Shown: positions 12,788-20,918 of the stretch, piece after piece
Position numbering within the stretch: the first letter of the stretch is position 1
How the letters are laid out: every line of letters starts with the position of its first letter
Virus record (IMG/VR): IMGVR_UViG_3300042868_001748
Span: 1 to 21,598 of that record
Strand: one strand, 5' to 3'
Source of the DNA: a virus
Length of the DNA stretch: 21,598 nt
Made by a program: the position numbers and the translations under genes
The notes under the pieces: generated by a model
What the model was told of the DNA's origin: nothing
What the model saw: the letters and a program-made list of their open reading frames with translations, nothing else
Databases searched by the model: none

Positions 12788-14400
12788 CACATCACCCCAC
12801 CAATTTCACTGAGCACGTGCGCCGACAGAAACGACGTGCCCGGGAAGCCGCGCAGCTTCATGCGCAGCGATCCGTAGTAACCCAACGCAGCCGTGCCGAA
12901 CCAGGCCTCGTAACTGTTGTTGGTCACCCACACCGCCTGGCTCCAGACACCTGAGTCCCACAACGCAGCGCCGGGGCTAAGAAACGCAGGCGAGCCCGCG
13001 GTGTCGTTAAAGGCGTACTGGGTGTTGATCGTCAGCTGAGCGCTAGGCGCTGAAGGCCCAAAGAAAATTGGGCGGGCCATGCTGAACTTTTTTAATTGAC
13101 CCGGCGTGCCGAACGCGTTGAAAGCGCACTGCACCTCGCCCAGCACGTACGATCCGCCAGTGCCGTCAATGGCCACCCCGTCCAGGTCACCGTACAGGCC
13201 CTTGCAGGTGGTGCCGTTGGCCTGCCCGAAGTAAAGCTCGCCACCGATGACCGCCGCGCTGCGCATGGGCATACCGTCGAAGCTGCACCAGGCTCCGGTG
13301 GTGACGTTCATGGCGAACTGCCGGTATAAATCGCCATCCACGGGCAACGAGATCACCAGCACGTCAGAAGACGGCACCACGAAGACGTTCCAGAACTTCT
13401 CGTCGCGCAGCCGGCGAACTAGAGGCGCAAAAACCGTCTGGATTTTGGCCGCGGGCCCGATGTTCTGGTTGTCTGCACTGAACTGGCCCGTGAACAGGCG
13501 CGACATCGGCACCAGGCCGAGCTGCGAGACGATCATTACGTCGCCACCGAACGTGGTGAAGTACCGACCGTGCAGCGGCACCGGGCCCACGTACCAGACG
13601 CCCTTGAGCTCAAACGTGGCTGCGCTGGTGGGATCGGTGCCCTGCCACACGCCCACATCGCCCTCGGTGCCTATCACCACCAGGTAGTCGTCCACCGAGA
13701 TGCCGGCATCGGTGGTCCAGTTGACCATGGCCGACACGTAGCCGCCGTTGCGCAGCAGCGAGCCCATGGGGAACGACGTCACCGTGCCGGTGATCGCGTC
13801 CACCGCGTTCATGTAGTAGACGTTGGGGCTGTCCGCAAACGTGAACCAGACGCGGCGCTTCCAGACCATCACCGTGCGCACTGAGGTGGTCATGCCGGTG
13901 ACGGTGCCGGTGCGGTTGACCCAGCCCGAGGTGGTGCTGTAGGTCCAGTAGCCGGCGCCAGGCGATACGGCCAGCAGGAAGGTGTCGGCCGCGGTGGAGA
14001 ACTGGGTCGTCCACCACTCGTCTGCCGTGCTGCCGGTGCCCGTGACAGCCACCGTCGGCGTGCCGCCCGAGGTGACGTCGTAGATGTTGCCGTTGGCGGC
14101 CATGAACACCTTGTCATTGGCCGAGCTGGGCGCCTTGTACGAGAAAACCGCCTCCACCGACTGCGGCACGGTGGCCACCTCAACGGCGTCGGCAAACTCG
14201 GACCAGCCACGGCGCAGCTCCACGCCCTGCTGCCCCGGGATCAGGTTGGTCAGCACCAGCGCGTCGCGCGGGTCCATCGCACTGATCGGGTCGCGGTAGT
14301 TCAGGCCGCCCACCGGCGCCGGGATGATCGCGGACTGGGCCACCTGCGAGGCGGCCGCCCTTCGCGGCACCTTGAAGGGCTTTAGCGGCACCAGAGGCAC
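12787..14400 (-). CDS. tail nozzle-like protein (T7 gp12/P22 gp10 functional type)
   Basis: This 537-aa beta-rich protein starts with 'IPAPVGGLNYRDPISAMDP' and 'ALVLTNLIPGQQGVELRRGW', the typical opening of phage nozzle or distal tail-tube proteins. Repeated Trp/Tyr/Gly beta strands follow ('VMVWKRRVWFTFADSPNVYYM', 'YLVVIGTEGDVGVWQG', 'GDVMIVSQLGLVPMS') that look like propeller blades. In short-tailed phages this protein forms the hexameric distal tube through which DNA passes and to which fibres attach. The start is a GTG at 14400, one base after the adaptor stop, with a G-rich ribosome site. The next ATG is 41 residues in and would delete the conserved opening. The type is confident; equivalence to gp10 or gp12 specifically is by function. 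Confidence 0.75.
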   Translation of the reverse strand: MPLVPLKPFKVPRRAAASQVAQSAIIPAPVGGLNYRDPISAMDPRDALVLTNLIPGQQGVELRRGWSEFADAVEVATVPQSVEAVFSYKAPSSANDKVFMAANGNIYDVTSGGTPTVAVTGTGSTADEWWTTQFSTAADTFLLAVSPGAGYWTYSTTSGWVNRTGTVTGMTTSVRTVMVWKRRVWFTFADSPNVYYMNAVDAITGTVTSFPMGSLLRNGGYVSAMVNWTTDAGISVDDYLVVIGTEGDVGVWQGTDPTSAATFELKGVWYVGPVPLHGRYFTTFGGDVMIVSQLGLVPMSRLFTGQFSADNQNIGPAAKIQTVFAPLVRRLRDEKFWNVFVVPSSDVLVISLPVDGDLYRQFAMNVTTGAWCSFDGMPMRSAAVIGGELYFGQANGTTCKGLYGDLDGVAIDGTGGSYVLGEVQCAFNAFGTPGQLKKFSMARPIFFGPSAPSAQLTINTQYAFNDTAGSPAFLSPGAALWDSGVWSQAVWVTNNSYEAWFGTAALGYYGSLRMKLRGFPGTSFLSAHVLSEIGGVM

Positions 14401-14401
14401 G

Positions 14402-15151
14402 TCAGGCCCCCACGCCCGTGTCAGGCGTGTTGATCAGCGGCTGGATGTAGGGGAAGCGGAAGTCCCGCGCCATGCTGAGCACCGGAGCGCCCTTCTCGGC
14501 GCCCTTGCGGTTCTCGAAGCTCACCTGGAAGTCGCGCATGGCCGCCGAGCTGTCCAGGCCCTTCATCTCGAGCCACTTCACGCGGGTGTACAGCGTCACC
14601 AGCGTCGGATCGAGCAGGGTCACGTCGCCGTTCTTGGTGACGCGGTTCTTGTACAGCGTGCTGTCATCCTGGTCGCGGACCCAGGCCTGCGACAGGTAGA
14701 AGACGTTCATCGTCTGCGGTGCAGACGGCGGCGCCAGGACGTAGATCTTGTTGTCCCGCACCTGCCAATAGAACGACAGCGTGGGCAGCGTCGTGCGGAT
14801 CAGCAGCTGCTGCCACATCTGAGGCGACACCGGCCCCAGCGACGGAAACTGCGTCGTCGCGTTCCAGTTGGTCTGGTCAATCCAGTCGAAGAAGTCCTCG
14901 GGCAGGTCGAAGGCTTTTTCCTTCTGCCCGCTGGTGTCTTGCTGGATCGGGATCTGGTAGTTCTTCACCAGCTCCTGCCAGTCGTACATGGACAGCAGCT
15001 CGATGCCGGACATGTTGACGGCCTGCACCATCTGCTGCACCGCGGGGTCGGTGCTGCCGGCAGGGTCAGACGGGGTGGGGAAGGCCACCATCCCGGCCAC
15101 GTTCTGGACGATGGCCGAAAGGGTCGATTCGTTGACGATCTGGAAGGCCAT
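14402..15151 (-). CDS. head-tail adaptor-like tail protein (T7 gp11/P22 gp4 functional type)
   Basis: This 249-aa mixed alpha/beta protein has a helical N-terminus ('MAFQIVNESTLSAIVQNVAGM', 'VQQMVQAVNMSGIELLSMYDW'), a 'AFDLPEDFFDWIDQTNWN' segment and a C-terminal helical part ('LVTLYTRVKWLEMKGLDSS'). The pattern of 'W-x-x-L', '(L/F)-P-x-D-F' and 'Y-x-x-R-V-x-W-x-x' resembles the adaptor or tube-A proteins that bind the portal in short-tailed phages. It directly precedes the nozzle-like gene with one base between, as adaptor and nozzle genes usually pair. A GGAAGGG ribosome site precedes the ATG. The assignment rests on recollection of this pattern plus gene order. Confidence 0.68.
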   Translation of the reverse strand: MAFQIVNESTLSAIVQNVAGMVAFPTPSDPAGSTDPAVQQMVQAVNMSGIELLSMYDWQELVKNYQIPIQQDTSGQKEKAFDLPEDFFDWIDQTNWNATTQFPSLGPVSPQMWQQLLIRTTLPTLSFYWQVRDNKIYVLAPPSAPQTMNVFYLSQAWVRDQDDSTLYKNRVTKNGDVTLLDPTLVTLYTRVKWLEMKGLDSSAAMRDFQVSFENRKGAEKGAPVLSMARDFRFPYIQPLINTPDTGVGA

Positions 15152-15164
15152 CCCCTACCCTTCC

Positions 15165-15776
15165 TCAGGCTGCGAGCGGCTCCGCGGCCACGGCGCGCTT
15201 GCCGGGCTTGGCCTGGGCCTGCAGGGCTTCGACCATCGTGCGCAGGTTCTCGATCTCCGCGTCGCGCTTCTGCAGCTCGGCGTTCATGCGCTCGATGGGG
15301 GCGTTGTTGGCCGCCACCTCCATGAAGGCCTTGGCGCGCTGCTTGTCAGCCTGGAAGGACATGAACTTCTGCCCCAGGTTGTCAGGCGCGTCGGCCAGCT
15401 GCTCCACCGTCACGATCTTGAAGTACTTGTACTCCTCGACCTTCGACGGCGTCATGCCCGGCAGCGCGGTCAGGGGCGTGCCCACCACCGCGTCCTGCTG
15501 GCCGGCCTTCCACTTCTGGTAGCGGTCAGCAAAGCGCTGGGCGTCCTGCTCGGTGACCTGGCGGTAGATGACCGAGGTCTTGTCACCAGGGACATGGATG
15601 CGGATGAAGTCCCGCTCCTCGTACACAGCCCGGCCAGCCTCGCGGCTCTTGCCAGGGTGCATGACAGGCTCGCGCAAGAACTCCACGTACAGGCGCGCGT
15701 CGTGCGCGTACCGAGACTCATCCGGCCTAGCCAGGTGCGTGGGCTCATCAAACACAGTGGAAGTCGTGGGTTGCAT
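15165..15776 (-). CDS. conserved head-associated protein of unknown function
   Basis: This 203-aa protein has an N-terminal alpha/beta part ('RDFIRIHVPGDKTSVIYRQVTEQDAQRF'). A helix-hairpin-like segment follows at about residues 99-135 ('TPLTALPGMTPSKVEEY', 'IVTVEQLADAPDNLG'), and then a coiled-coil-like helix (about 155-190, 'RMNAELQKRDAEIENLRTMVEAL'). I recognise this layout from genes lying just downstream of capsid genes in various phages, where the role is unknown. It may be a head-completion or packaging accessory. It has a strong AAGGAG ribosome site and sits 26 bases after the decoration-like gene. Confidence 0.6.
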   Translation of the reverse strand: MQPTTSTVFDEPTHLARPDESRYAHDARLYVEFLREPVMHPGKSREAGRAVYEERDFIRIHVPGDKTSVIYRQVTEQDAQRFADRYQKWKAGQQDAVVGTPLTALPGMTPSKVEEYKYFKIVTVEQLADAPDNLGQKFMSFQADKQRAKAFMEVAANNAPIERMNAELQKRDAEIENLRTMVEALQAQAKPGKRAVAAEPLAA

Positions 15777-15802
15777 GCTGTTCTCCTTCTTCTTGGGGGG
15801 CT

Positions 15803-16309
15803 TTACAGCGTGCGGCCGACGACCGGGTACGAGAACATCGCGTCGGCGTTGGTCGCCGCAGCGCCACCCGTCGCGGTGCCCAGCACCAGGCCGCTGATGC
15901 TTTCAGAGCCTGCAGTGGCGTCGTCATCAACCGCGCCGCCGGTGGCGGTGCTGTTGAGCTGGGTCCCCTTGGCGGCGCTGGCCAGCGTGCGAACGCTGCC
16001 CTTGCCGTAGATCTGGAACCAGCCGTACTGGTTGTCAGCCATCACGGCTTGGGCCGCGCCACAACGAGAACCAGGACCAGACGCGCCAGGGGCGGTTGTG
16101 GTCAGCGTGGTCATGATGAAGTCAAAACCCGTCTCCTCGACGCACAGGTAGCCGGCGCCCGTGATCGCGCCATCAGCGCGGCCATAGATGAACTCCTGGT
16201 AGCCGTTGGTCGGATCGTCGTAGCCACCCACGGTGCCCAGACGAAATTCGGGAACGGCCGTGGCCGCAGTAATTTGGTCCTTGCTCAGACCGATGACAGC
16301 TTGTGCCAT
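15803..16309 (-). CDS. capsid decoration/stabilising protein (probable)
   Basis: This 168-aa protein is rich in Ala, Gly and Thr with beta character. Its N-terminal part reads 'VPEFRLGTVGGYDDPTNGYQEFIYGRA'. A 'QYGWFQIYGKGSVRTLASAAKGTQL' stretch lies at about 93-118. The end, 'SGLVLGTATGGAAATNADAMFSYPVVG', is a very common close in small capsid-associated proteins. It lies directly after the major capsid gene, as decoration genes often do. A terminator lies between the two, and the CAGGAG ribosome site lies just past the T-run, so its expression is probably lower than that of the capsid gene. Capsid location is inferred. Confidence 0.62.
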   Translation of the reverse strand: MAQAVIGLSKDQITAATAVPEFRLGTVGGYDDPTNGYQEFIYGRADGAITGAGYLCVEETGFDFIMTTLTTTAPGASGPGSRCGAAQAVMADNQYGWFQIYGKGSVRTLASAAKGTQLNSTATGGAVDDDATAGSESISGLVLGTATGGAAATNADAMFSYPVVGRTL

Positions 16310-16326
16310 GTTTGAATCTCCTGAAG

Positions 16327-16367
16327 AAAAAAACCCGAGAGGATTGGGTCACCCCGCCCCTCTCGGG
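16327..16367 (-). terminator. strong Rho-independent terminator after the major capsid gene
   Basis: On the minus strand, CCCGAGAGG and CCTCTCGGG form a perfect 9-bp stem (16359-16367 with 16334-16342) around a 16-base loop. Seven T residues follow (16327-16333). It lies 27 bases beyond the capsid stop and ends about 17 bases before the start of the next gene. It is the only clear intrinsic terminator in the late region. Confidence 0.9.
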
Positions 16368-16393
16368 AAAGGCGACCCACGACGGTCCACCAA

Positions 16394-17365
16394 TCAGTTC
16401 TGCAGACGGCCTTGGAACTGCGCGCCGCAGCAGGTCAAGTTGCCGGCCCAGCCCAGGATCTGCACCTCGGCGTCCTGGTTGATCGCGTAGCGCCGGTTGG
16501 GCGACAGCGGGACCATGTTCCGATCCTTGTGGGGGCGCCACTTGATGTACTTCGTGTTCAAGAAGAACCCGGTGGACGACGGGCAGAAGCCGCCGATACC
16601 GCCGTCGAGCACCACGTCCGCGTCCATGAACTTCAGGGACGGGAAGCCGAGGTTGCCCGTCTCGGGGCTGGAGAAGCGCTGCAGGGCCTGCAGGGACGAC
16701 ATGTAGAAGCCCCAGTAGACGGTGTCCACGACGATCAGGTCAGGACGGTCATTGCCCCGCGTGCAGGACGCCCACAGCGTGTTCATCGCGTTCTGGATCG
16801 TGGTCGGTCCAGGGGTCACGGTGTTGTCGCTGAAGTCGTACTTCTGGTTGCGCCAGAAGGTCCAGGTGCCACGGTCGATGCCGCCGTAGGTGCCGCTGGT
16901 GTTGGTGGAGGCCACGGCGGCGTTCAGGCCGGTGATCTCCTTGCCACCAGAGCCGGTGCCGTCGGAGTACACCGACTGCGCCAGCTTGTTCATCATCGTC
17001 GCCTCGGCCACGTTCAGACGCGCCTCGAGCAGGTCGATGAAGGCTTCCTTGCCGCTGTTCTGCAACATCTCCAGGCCGCTCATAACGACCGGGACAGCGA
17101 ACTGCTTGATGCTGAATTCAGCGGCGCTGATGACGTCCTGCGCGGCCACCGGCAGCAGGTCATAGCCCGAATAGAACCCGGCGTTGCCGTTTTCGGCAAA
17201 GCTGAGCTCTTCCAGGATGACGTTGCCGCCGCTGATCGTCTTGATGTTGCCGCGCTGGTTCAGGCGCGACAGCAGGGCGTTGTTCTTGGTGACGTTGTCC
17301 GCGATCTGACGCGAACGCGACTGGATGGTGGTGGCGACGATGTCGCTCACATTTGGAAATACCAT
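16394..17365 (-). CDS. major capsid protein, HK97-fold type
   Basis: This 323-aa protein has the makeup of a short-tailed-phage major capsid protein. A helical N-terminus ('IVATTIQSRSRQIADNVTKNNALLSRL') is followed by 'GGNVILEELSFAEN' (E-loop-like region), 'FSIKQFAVPVVMSGLEMLQNSGKEAFIDLLEARL' (spine-helix region), and a C-terminal beta part with 'PDLIVVDTVYWGFYMSSLQ' and 'LGFPSLKFMDADVVLDGG'. It is similar in size and pattern to capsid proteins of Bordetella BPP-1-type phages. Upstream is a scaffold gene; downstream is a terminator and a decoration-like gene. GGAG precedes the ATG by about 8 bases. It is the only late gene with a long leader. Confidence 0.87.
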   Translation of the reverse strand: MVFPNVSDIVATTIQSRSRQIADNVTKNNALLSRLNQRGNIKTISGGNVILEELSFAENGNAGFYSGYDLLPVAAQDVISAAEFSIKQFAVPVVMSGLEMLQNSGKEAFIDLLEARLNVAEATMMNKLAQSVYSDGTGSGGKEITGLNAAVASTNTSGTYGGIDRGTWTFWRNQKYDFSDNTVTPGPTTIQNAMNTLWASCTRGNDRPDLIVVDTVYWGFYMSSLQALQRFSSPETGNLGFPSLKFMDADVVLDGGIGGFCPSSTGFFLNTKYIKWRPHKDRNMVPLSPNRRYAINQDAEVQILGWAGNLTCCGAQFQGRLQN

Positions 17366-17550
17366 GATGAAAACTCCATCTGAGTTGGGGATGGCCTTTC
17401 GGCCGCCAGTTCAGATGCGCCTACGCGAACCTTCTCAGTCCGGTTGTGCCGTAGGTGGGACGGCCTTGCGCCGTCTCCTGCGAGCTTTCGGTGGCTGGGG
17501 TGCTGGGCACACCAAGATGCGATTACTCGCACCCTGGTGCGAATTATCCA
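17366..17550 (-). promoter_or_regulatory. structured 185-nt leader of the major capsid gene
   Basis: This is the largest gap in the late region. On the minus strand, in order, it holds: GATAAT (17543-17548), a weak -10 candidate with no good -35; a near-perfect inverted repeat CGCACC-CT-GGTGCG (17528-17541); a hairpin GACGGC-N5-GCCGTC (17459-17475); and a GGCC-GAAA-GGCC tetraloop hairpin (17393-17404). That last hairpin has CTGA/TCAG outer pairing, ends about 20 bases before the capsid ATG, and leaves the GGAG ribosome site free. No ORF with a ribosome site is apparent. It probably stabilises or boosts capsid mRNA, or holds a late promoter. Confidence 0.5.
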
Positions 17551-18681
17551 TCAGCGTGAGTTCATCGAAATGGCCGCCTCAATGGCCGAGCGCACATCTG
17601 TCGGGTCTTGCCGCAGCGCGCCAGCCGGGGCCGCGCCGGTCACGCTCACCGCGGCCTGGCGGGCCCTTTGCGCCACCGCCGTCTGGTTCTGCGCGCCGCG
17701 GGACTTGGCCCGGCCCTGCAGCACCGAGCGCACGCGGTCGTTCAGCATGCAGGCCTTCTTGTAGGCGTCCACCAGGCTCAGTTCCTGGCCGCGGCGCTGG
17801 GCCGTCTCCAGCAGATCGGCCATCTCCTCGCGCACGTCCTCACCGAACTCGGCGCGCTGCAGGAACTGCCCCACCTCGGACTGCGCCTTCTGCGTCACCA
17901 TCTGCTGCTGCGCGAGCTGGGCCTGCTGGAACTGCGTCAGCATCTGCTGCACGGGCGCCAAGCGCTGGTTGAGCGCCTGTTCAAGCGCGGCCTGCTGCGG
18001 GTCCACCCTTGGCGTCTGGCCAGCCAAGGCGCCGTCTAGAAGCTCGATGAACTGGTTACCAAAGCGCCCGGTGCCGAACTGGTTGACGATCCCCGCCACC
18101 AGCTGCGCAAGCTCAGGCGCCGTGCCGGTGCGCAGCCTGGCCGCCGTACTCATCAGGTTGTCGATGGCCTGCAGCGGGTTGCTGTTCTCGGCCTTGATGA
18201 AGGCCTCGTAGGGCTGGATGGTGCGCATTACCGCGTCGTAGGCCTTGCGGGCCTCGGACGACTCCTGCAGCGTGCGCTGCACCTCAACCTCGCGGCGCTG
18301 GATCTCTGCGCGCACCGGCTCGGGCAGCTGGCCCCAATGCTCTCGGGTTTCTGGGCGCCAGGCCTGGGGTGCTCGGTCGCCCTGCTGCCGCGGGCCGGCC
18401 TTGGGCCCGGGCTGGATGCCCTCGGTCTGCTCCTTGGGCTTGAACTTTCCGGTTTCGTCGCGTTGTTGAAGCGACTGGCTTTCAGGCTTCTGGCCCTCGG
18501 ATAGAGCGTCGAGGTTTTGACCTTTGGAGGAGGCAGCCTGCGTCGCCGGGGCACTCCCCAGCTCTTCGCCCAGGTCACTCCTAGACGGAGCAGGCTGCGC
18601 AATGGGCTCGGGCGCCGTGTCAAGCGCTGCAGTGTCCAGCGCGGCCGAAATGGCGTCTCTCATCGTCGTGGGTTCGCTCAT
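17551..18681 (-). CDS. capsid scaffolding protein
   Basis: This 376-aa protein is highly charged and mostly helical. The disordered N-terminus (residues 1-110) is rich in Pro, Ser, Gln and Glu. A helical region with 'PEPVRAEIQRREVEVQRTLQ' runs from about 118. Long Gln-rich coiled-coil-like helices lie at about 225-275 ('QQALEQALNQRLAPVQQM'). The basic C-terminal helical part (about 310-350) ends '...RSAIEAAISMN'. The order of an acidic disordered start, coiled coils and a basic helical end next to the capsid gene is the hallmark of phage scaffolds, which guide capsid assembly and then leave. No protease domain is visible. Confidence 0.82.
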   Translation of the reverse strand: MSEPTTMRDAISAALDTAALDTAPEPIAQPAPSRSDLGEELGSAPATQAASSKGQNLDALSEGQKPESQSLQQRDETGKFKPKEQTEGIQPGPKAGPRQQGDRAPQAWRPETREHWGQLPEPVRAEIQRREVEVQRTLQESSEARKAYDAVMRTIQPYEAFIKAENSNPLQAIDNLMSTAARLRTGTAPELAQLVAGIVNQFGTGRFGNQFIELLDGALAGQTPRVDPQQAALEQALNQRLAPVQQMLTQFQQAQLAQQQMVTQKAQSEVGQFLQRAEFGEDVREEMADLLETAQRRGQELSLVDAYKKACMLNDRVRSVLQGRAKSRGAQNQTAVAQRARQAAVSVTGAAPAGALRQDPTDVRSAIEAAISMNSR

Positions 18682-18687
18682 GTGGTG

Positions 18688-19011
18688 CTACCTGTTTTGG
18701 AGTTGTGAGATCGCGCGCTCTACGTCGCGTCGAGAGAACGTGCCGCCCTGGGTGTAGAGGCGCTCACGCTGTGCCTGGGCCTGCGCCCAGGTGTTCTTGA
18801 AGTCGTCGGCCAGCGTCACGTTGTTGGCCCGCATGTATTCGCGGTGCTTGCTGCGGGTGCTGATGTCGCTGCCGTCAGTGGCCTGCAGGCCGTCGTAGTG
18901 CCGATCACCCCACAGCGCGCCCGCGTCGTTGCGCATGGGCTCGCGGTGGTCGGCAGTGACTTCGATCAACTCTCCGGTGTGGCGGTCTTGGATGTAGCGG
19001 CGACGGGTCAT
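18688..19011 (-). CDS. conserved small phage protein with SRSKHREY motif
   Basis: This 107-aa protein starts 'MTRRRYIQDRHTGELIEV' and has 'ISTRSKHREYMRANN' at about residues 50-64. I recognise this pairing (an initial 'R-Y-I-Q-D' plus a 'S-R-S-x-H-R-E' box) from small proteins lying near head genes in many proteobacterial phages. The role is unknown. The C-terminal half is helical and Gln/Arg-rich. The ATG overlaps the stop of the 629-aa gene (ATGA) and the stop is 6 bases before the scaffold start, so it is coupled to both. It could be a head-assembly accessory. Confidence 0.62.
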   Translation of the reverse strand: MTRRRYIQDRHTGELIEVTADHREPMRNDAGALWGDRHYDGLQATDGSDISTRSKHREYMRANNVTLADDFKNTWAQAQAQRERLYTQGGTFSRRDVERAISQLQNR

Positions 19012-20897
19012 GGCTCCACTTCCTCTTCTTCCTTCTTGCGATCACGCAGCGCTGCGATGGCGGCCGCGGTGCCCAGGCCGCCTGCAGCAATGCCGCCCAG
19101 CAGCAACGGGTCAGCGTTGCCGTAAATCATCTTGCGGTAGTCGGCGGTTGCCTTCAGAGGCTCCAGGCGGCCGGTTTGCGGGTTCTTGGACGTGCGCATG
19201 GCGCCAGCCTCGGAGAACGTGTCGCGCACCAGCTTGTATTCCTCCGGCGTCATGCGCTCCATGGTGGTGGCCATGGGGTTGAGCGCCGCATGCGGCTCGG
19301 CGCGAGAGCGCTGGAAGTCCCAATCGAACCACTGGTTGGAGAAGCCGCCGATGCCCCGAGGCTCGCCGCCCTCCTTGATCTTGCGCAGCGCCGTGGCGTA
19401 CATCGGGCCAATCGTTGCGGCTTTGTCGGGCTCGTAGAACGGCAGGTTGCGCAGGTGCGCGGGGATCGTGCTGCGGATGGCCCCGGTCTTGGCGTCGCGG
19501 AACTTCGTCTCCTGCGGAGTGGACACGACATTGCGGAACTGCTCGGCTTCGATCTTGTCGGCATCGTCGCCCGCGCGGCGGCGTGCGGTTTCGTACATCT
19601 TGGCCTGGCGGCTCTTGGGCTGCGCGTTGTTGTACGCGTTCAGCATCTGCTGCTCGTACACCGCGCGCGTGCCGGCGTTGGAACGCACTGCCTCGCGCGT
19701 CAGGTCCGCAATGTGCCTGTCGATGGCCGAAATGTTGGACGTCTGCGGCTCAACCATGGCAAAGCCCAGGGAGCCCGTCTTGGGGCCCAGGCCGCGCACC
19801 TGGTTCATCAGGCGCTCAACGTAGAACGCCTCAGGCTCGTCAGGTCGGCGCCGGAAAAACTGATCGTCCTGGCGCAGCATGCTGGCCAGCTCGGAAACGT
19901 ACTGCCGGTTGGCGGTGTTGGCCACACCCGTGCCACCGCGGGCCGATGCCTGCACACCGTAGGCCTCGTTGATGGCGCTGTTAAATCGGTTGGCCGCGCC
20001 CTCGCCCGGGATGGCCTGGTTCAGCCCCACAGGCGAGTACCCGGCCCACTCCACAATCTCGTCCTCGCTGCGCGGCCTCATCTGCGCCCACTCCACCAAG
20101 TTCTTGGTGATCGGCGCATTGCCCGAGGTGATACCGAACCCGAGGCGGTTCATCAACTCAAGGCGAGACGGATCCGCGCCGGGGTCCACCGACTGCACCA
20201 GGCGCTTGTGAATGTCCAGCGCCAGACGCGGATCAAGGTCGTTGTAGTCGATGGCCTGCGCGGAGATCTTGGCCTGGTCGGCCAGCGTCATGGGAGGCGC
20301 GTCTGCCCCCAAGCCGCCAGGGATGGCCAACTCGCGCCGGCTTTTCAAGTCCGACAGCTTCACCTCTGGCGTCTCGGCCATGGCGCGGCCGAACTGAGCC
20401 ACGCGCTCCTGCTCGGTCATCGTGTGCACCGGCTTGCGTCCGTACTTCTTGACGAACTCAGCCTCGCCTTCAGGCGTGCGCAAGTCCGCCGTGATCTTGG
20501 GCACCTTGGGCTTGATGTTGGCCACGGCGGGGTCAGGCGCTGCCTTTGTTTCGGCCTGGCGCACTGCATCCTCGACCACAGCGCGCAGGCTCGGGCGGTT
20601 GACTGCATCGTTGGCTGCCTCTGCAACCTTGGCCCCCTTGCGCACCTTGTTGGCCGCATTGGCCACGCCGCCCACCACCGGCACGGCTCCTAGGCTGGCC
20701 AGGGCCATGCCGAGCTTGTCCTTGTCGCGCCTGGCGCGCTCAAAGTCGCGGCCGGCCTGGGCCGTGCCCACCACCGGCAGGAAGCCCGTGGCGATGTCGA
20801 TGGCCATGTCGCCCAGGTCAGCGTCCTCGGGCGTGTCCAGGGACACGTACTTGCGGGCCCTGTCACGCAGGGCGGCGATGACTGCTTGTGCGTCCAT
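19008..20897 (-). CDS. 629-aa virion-module protein of unknown function with helix-hairpin-like motif and C-terminal membrane segment
   Basis: This is a large soluble-looking protein with two membrane-prone ends. Residues about 30-80 contain 'DMAIDIATGFLPVVGTAQAG' and 'LASLGAVPVVGGVANAA', a Gly/Ala-rich pair seen in phage virion proteins. Residues 367-395 carry 'VRGLGPKTGSLG' then 'AIDRH', resembling the hairpin plus 'D-R/T-H' motif of HhH-type glycosylase-like phage proteins. Residues 516-590 hold 'GGFSNQWFDWDFQRSRAEPH' and 'SEAGAMRTSKNPQTGRLEP'. A membrane helix lies at 597-617, followed by an acidic tail. A GAGGAG ribosome site precedes the ATG. It sits between a fibre-associated gene and the scaffold. 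A packaged or ejected protein is plausible, but nothing proves it. Confidence 0.7.
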   Translation of the reverse strand: MDAQAVIAALRDRARKYVSLDTPEDADLGDMAIDIATGFLPVVGTAQAGRDFERARRDKDKLGMALASLGAVPVVGGVANAANKVRKGAKVAEAANDAVNRPSLRAVVEDAVRQAETKAAPDPAVANIKPKVPKITADLRTPEGEAEFVKKYGRKPVHTMTEQERVAQFGRAMAETPEVKLSDLKSRRELAIPGGLGADAPPMTLADQAKISAQAIDYNDLDPRLALDIHKRLVQSVDPGADPSRLELMNRLGFGITSGNAPITKNLVEWAQMRPRSEDEIVEWAGYSPVGLNQAIPGEGAANRFNSAINEAYGVQASARGGTGVANTANRQYVSELASMLRQDDQFFRRRPDEPEAFYVERLMNQVRGLGPKTGSLGFAMVEPQTSNISAIDRHIADLTREAVRSNAGTRAVYEQQMLNAYNNAQPKSRQAKMYETARRRAGDDADKIEAEQFRNVVSTPQETKFRDAKTGAIRSTIPAHLRNLPFYEPDKAATIGPMYATALRKIKEGGEPRGIGGFSNQWFDWDFQRSRAEPHAALNPMATTMERMTPEEYKLVRDTFSEAGAMRTSKNPQTGRLEPLKATADYRKMIYGNADPLLLGGIAAGGLGTAAAIAALRDRKKEEEEVEP

Positions 20898-20918
20898 CAG
20901 CTCCTCACTCTGGCTTGC

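Noticed and set aside
14324-17383. Series of 300+ codon + strand frames opposite the adaptor, decoration and capsid genes
   Set aside because: They are shadows caused by high GC at third codon positions. They overlap each other and carry no recognisable domains.
19176-20693. 505-codon open frame on the + strand opposite the 629-aa gene
   Set aside because: It is fully antisense to a gene with a good ribosome site. The composition (His, Arg, Leu, Val, Gly) is that expected from the complement of GC-rich codons, and it has no motif or ribosome site.
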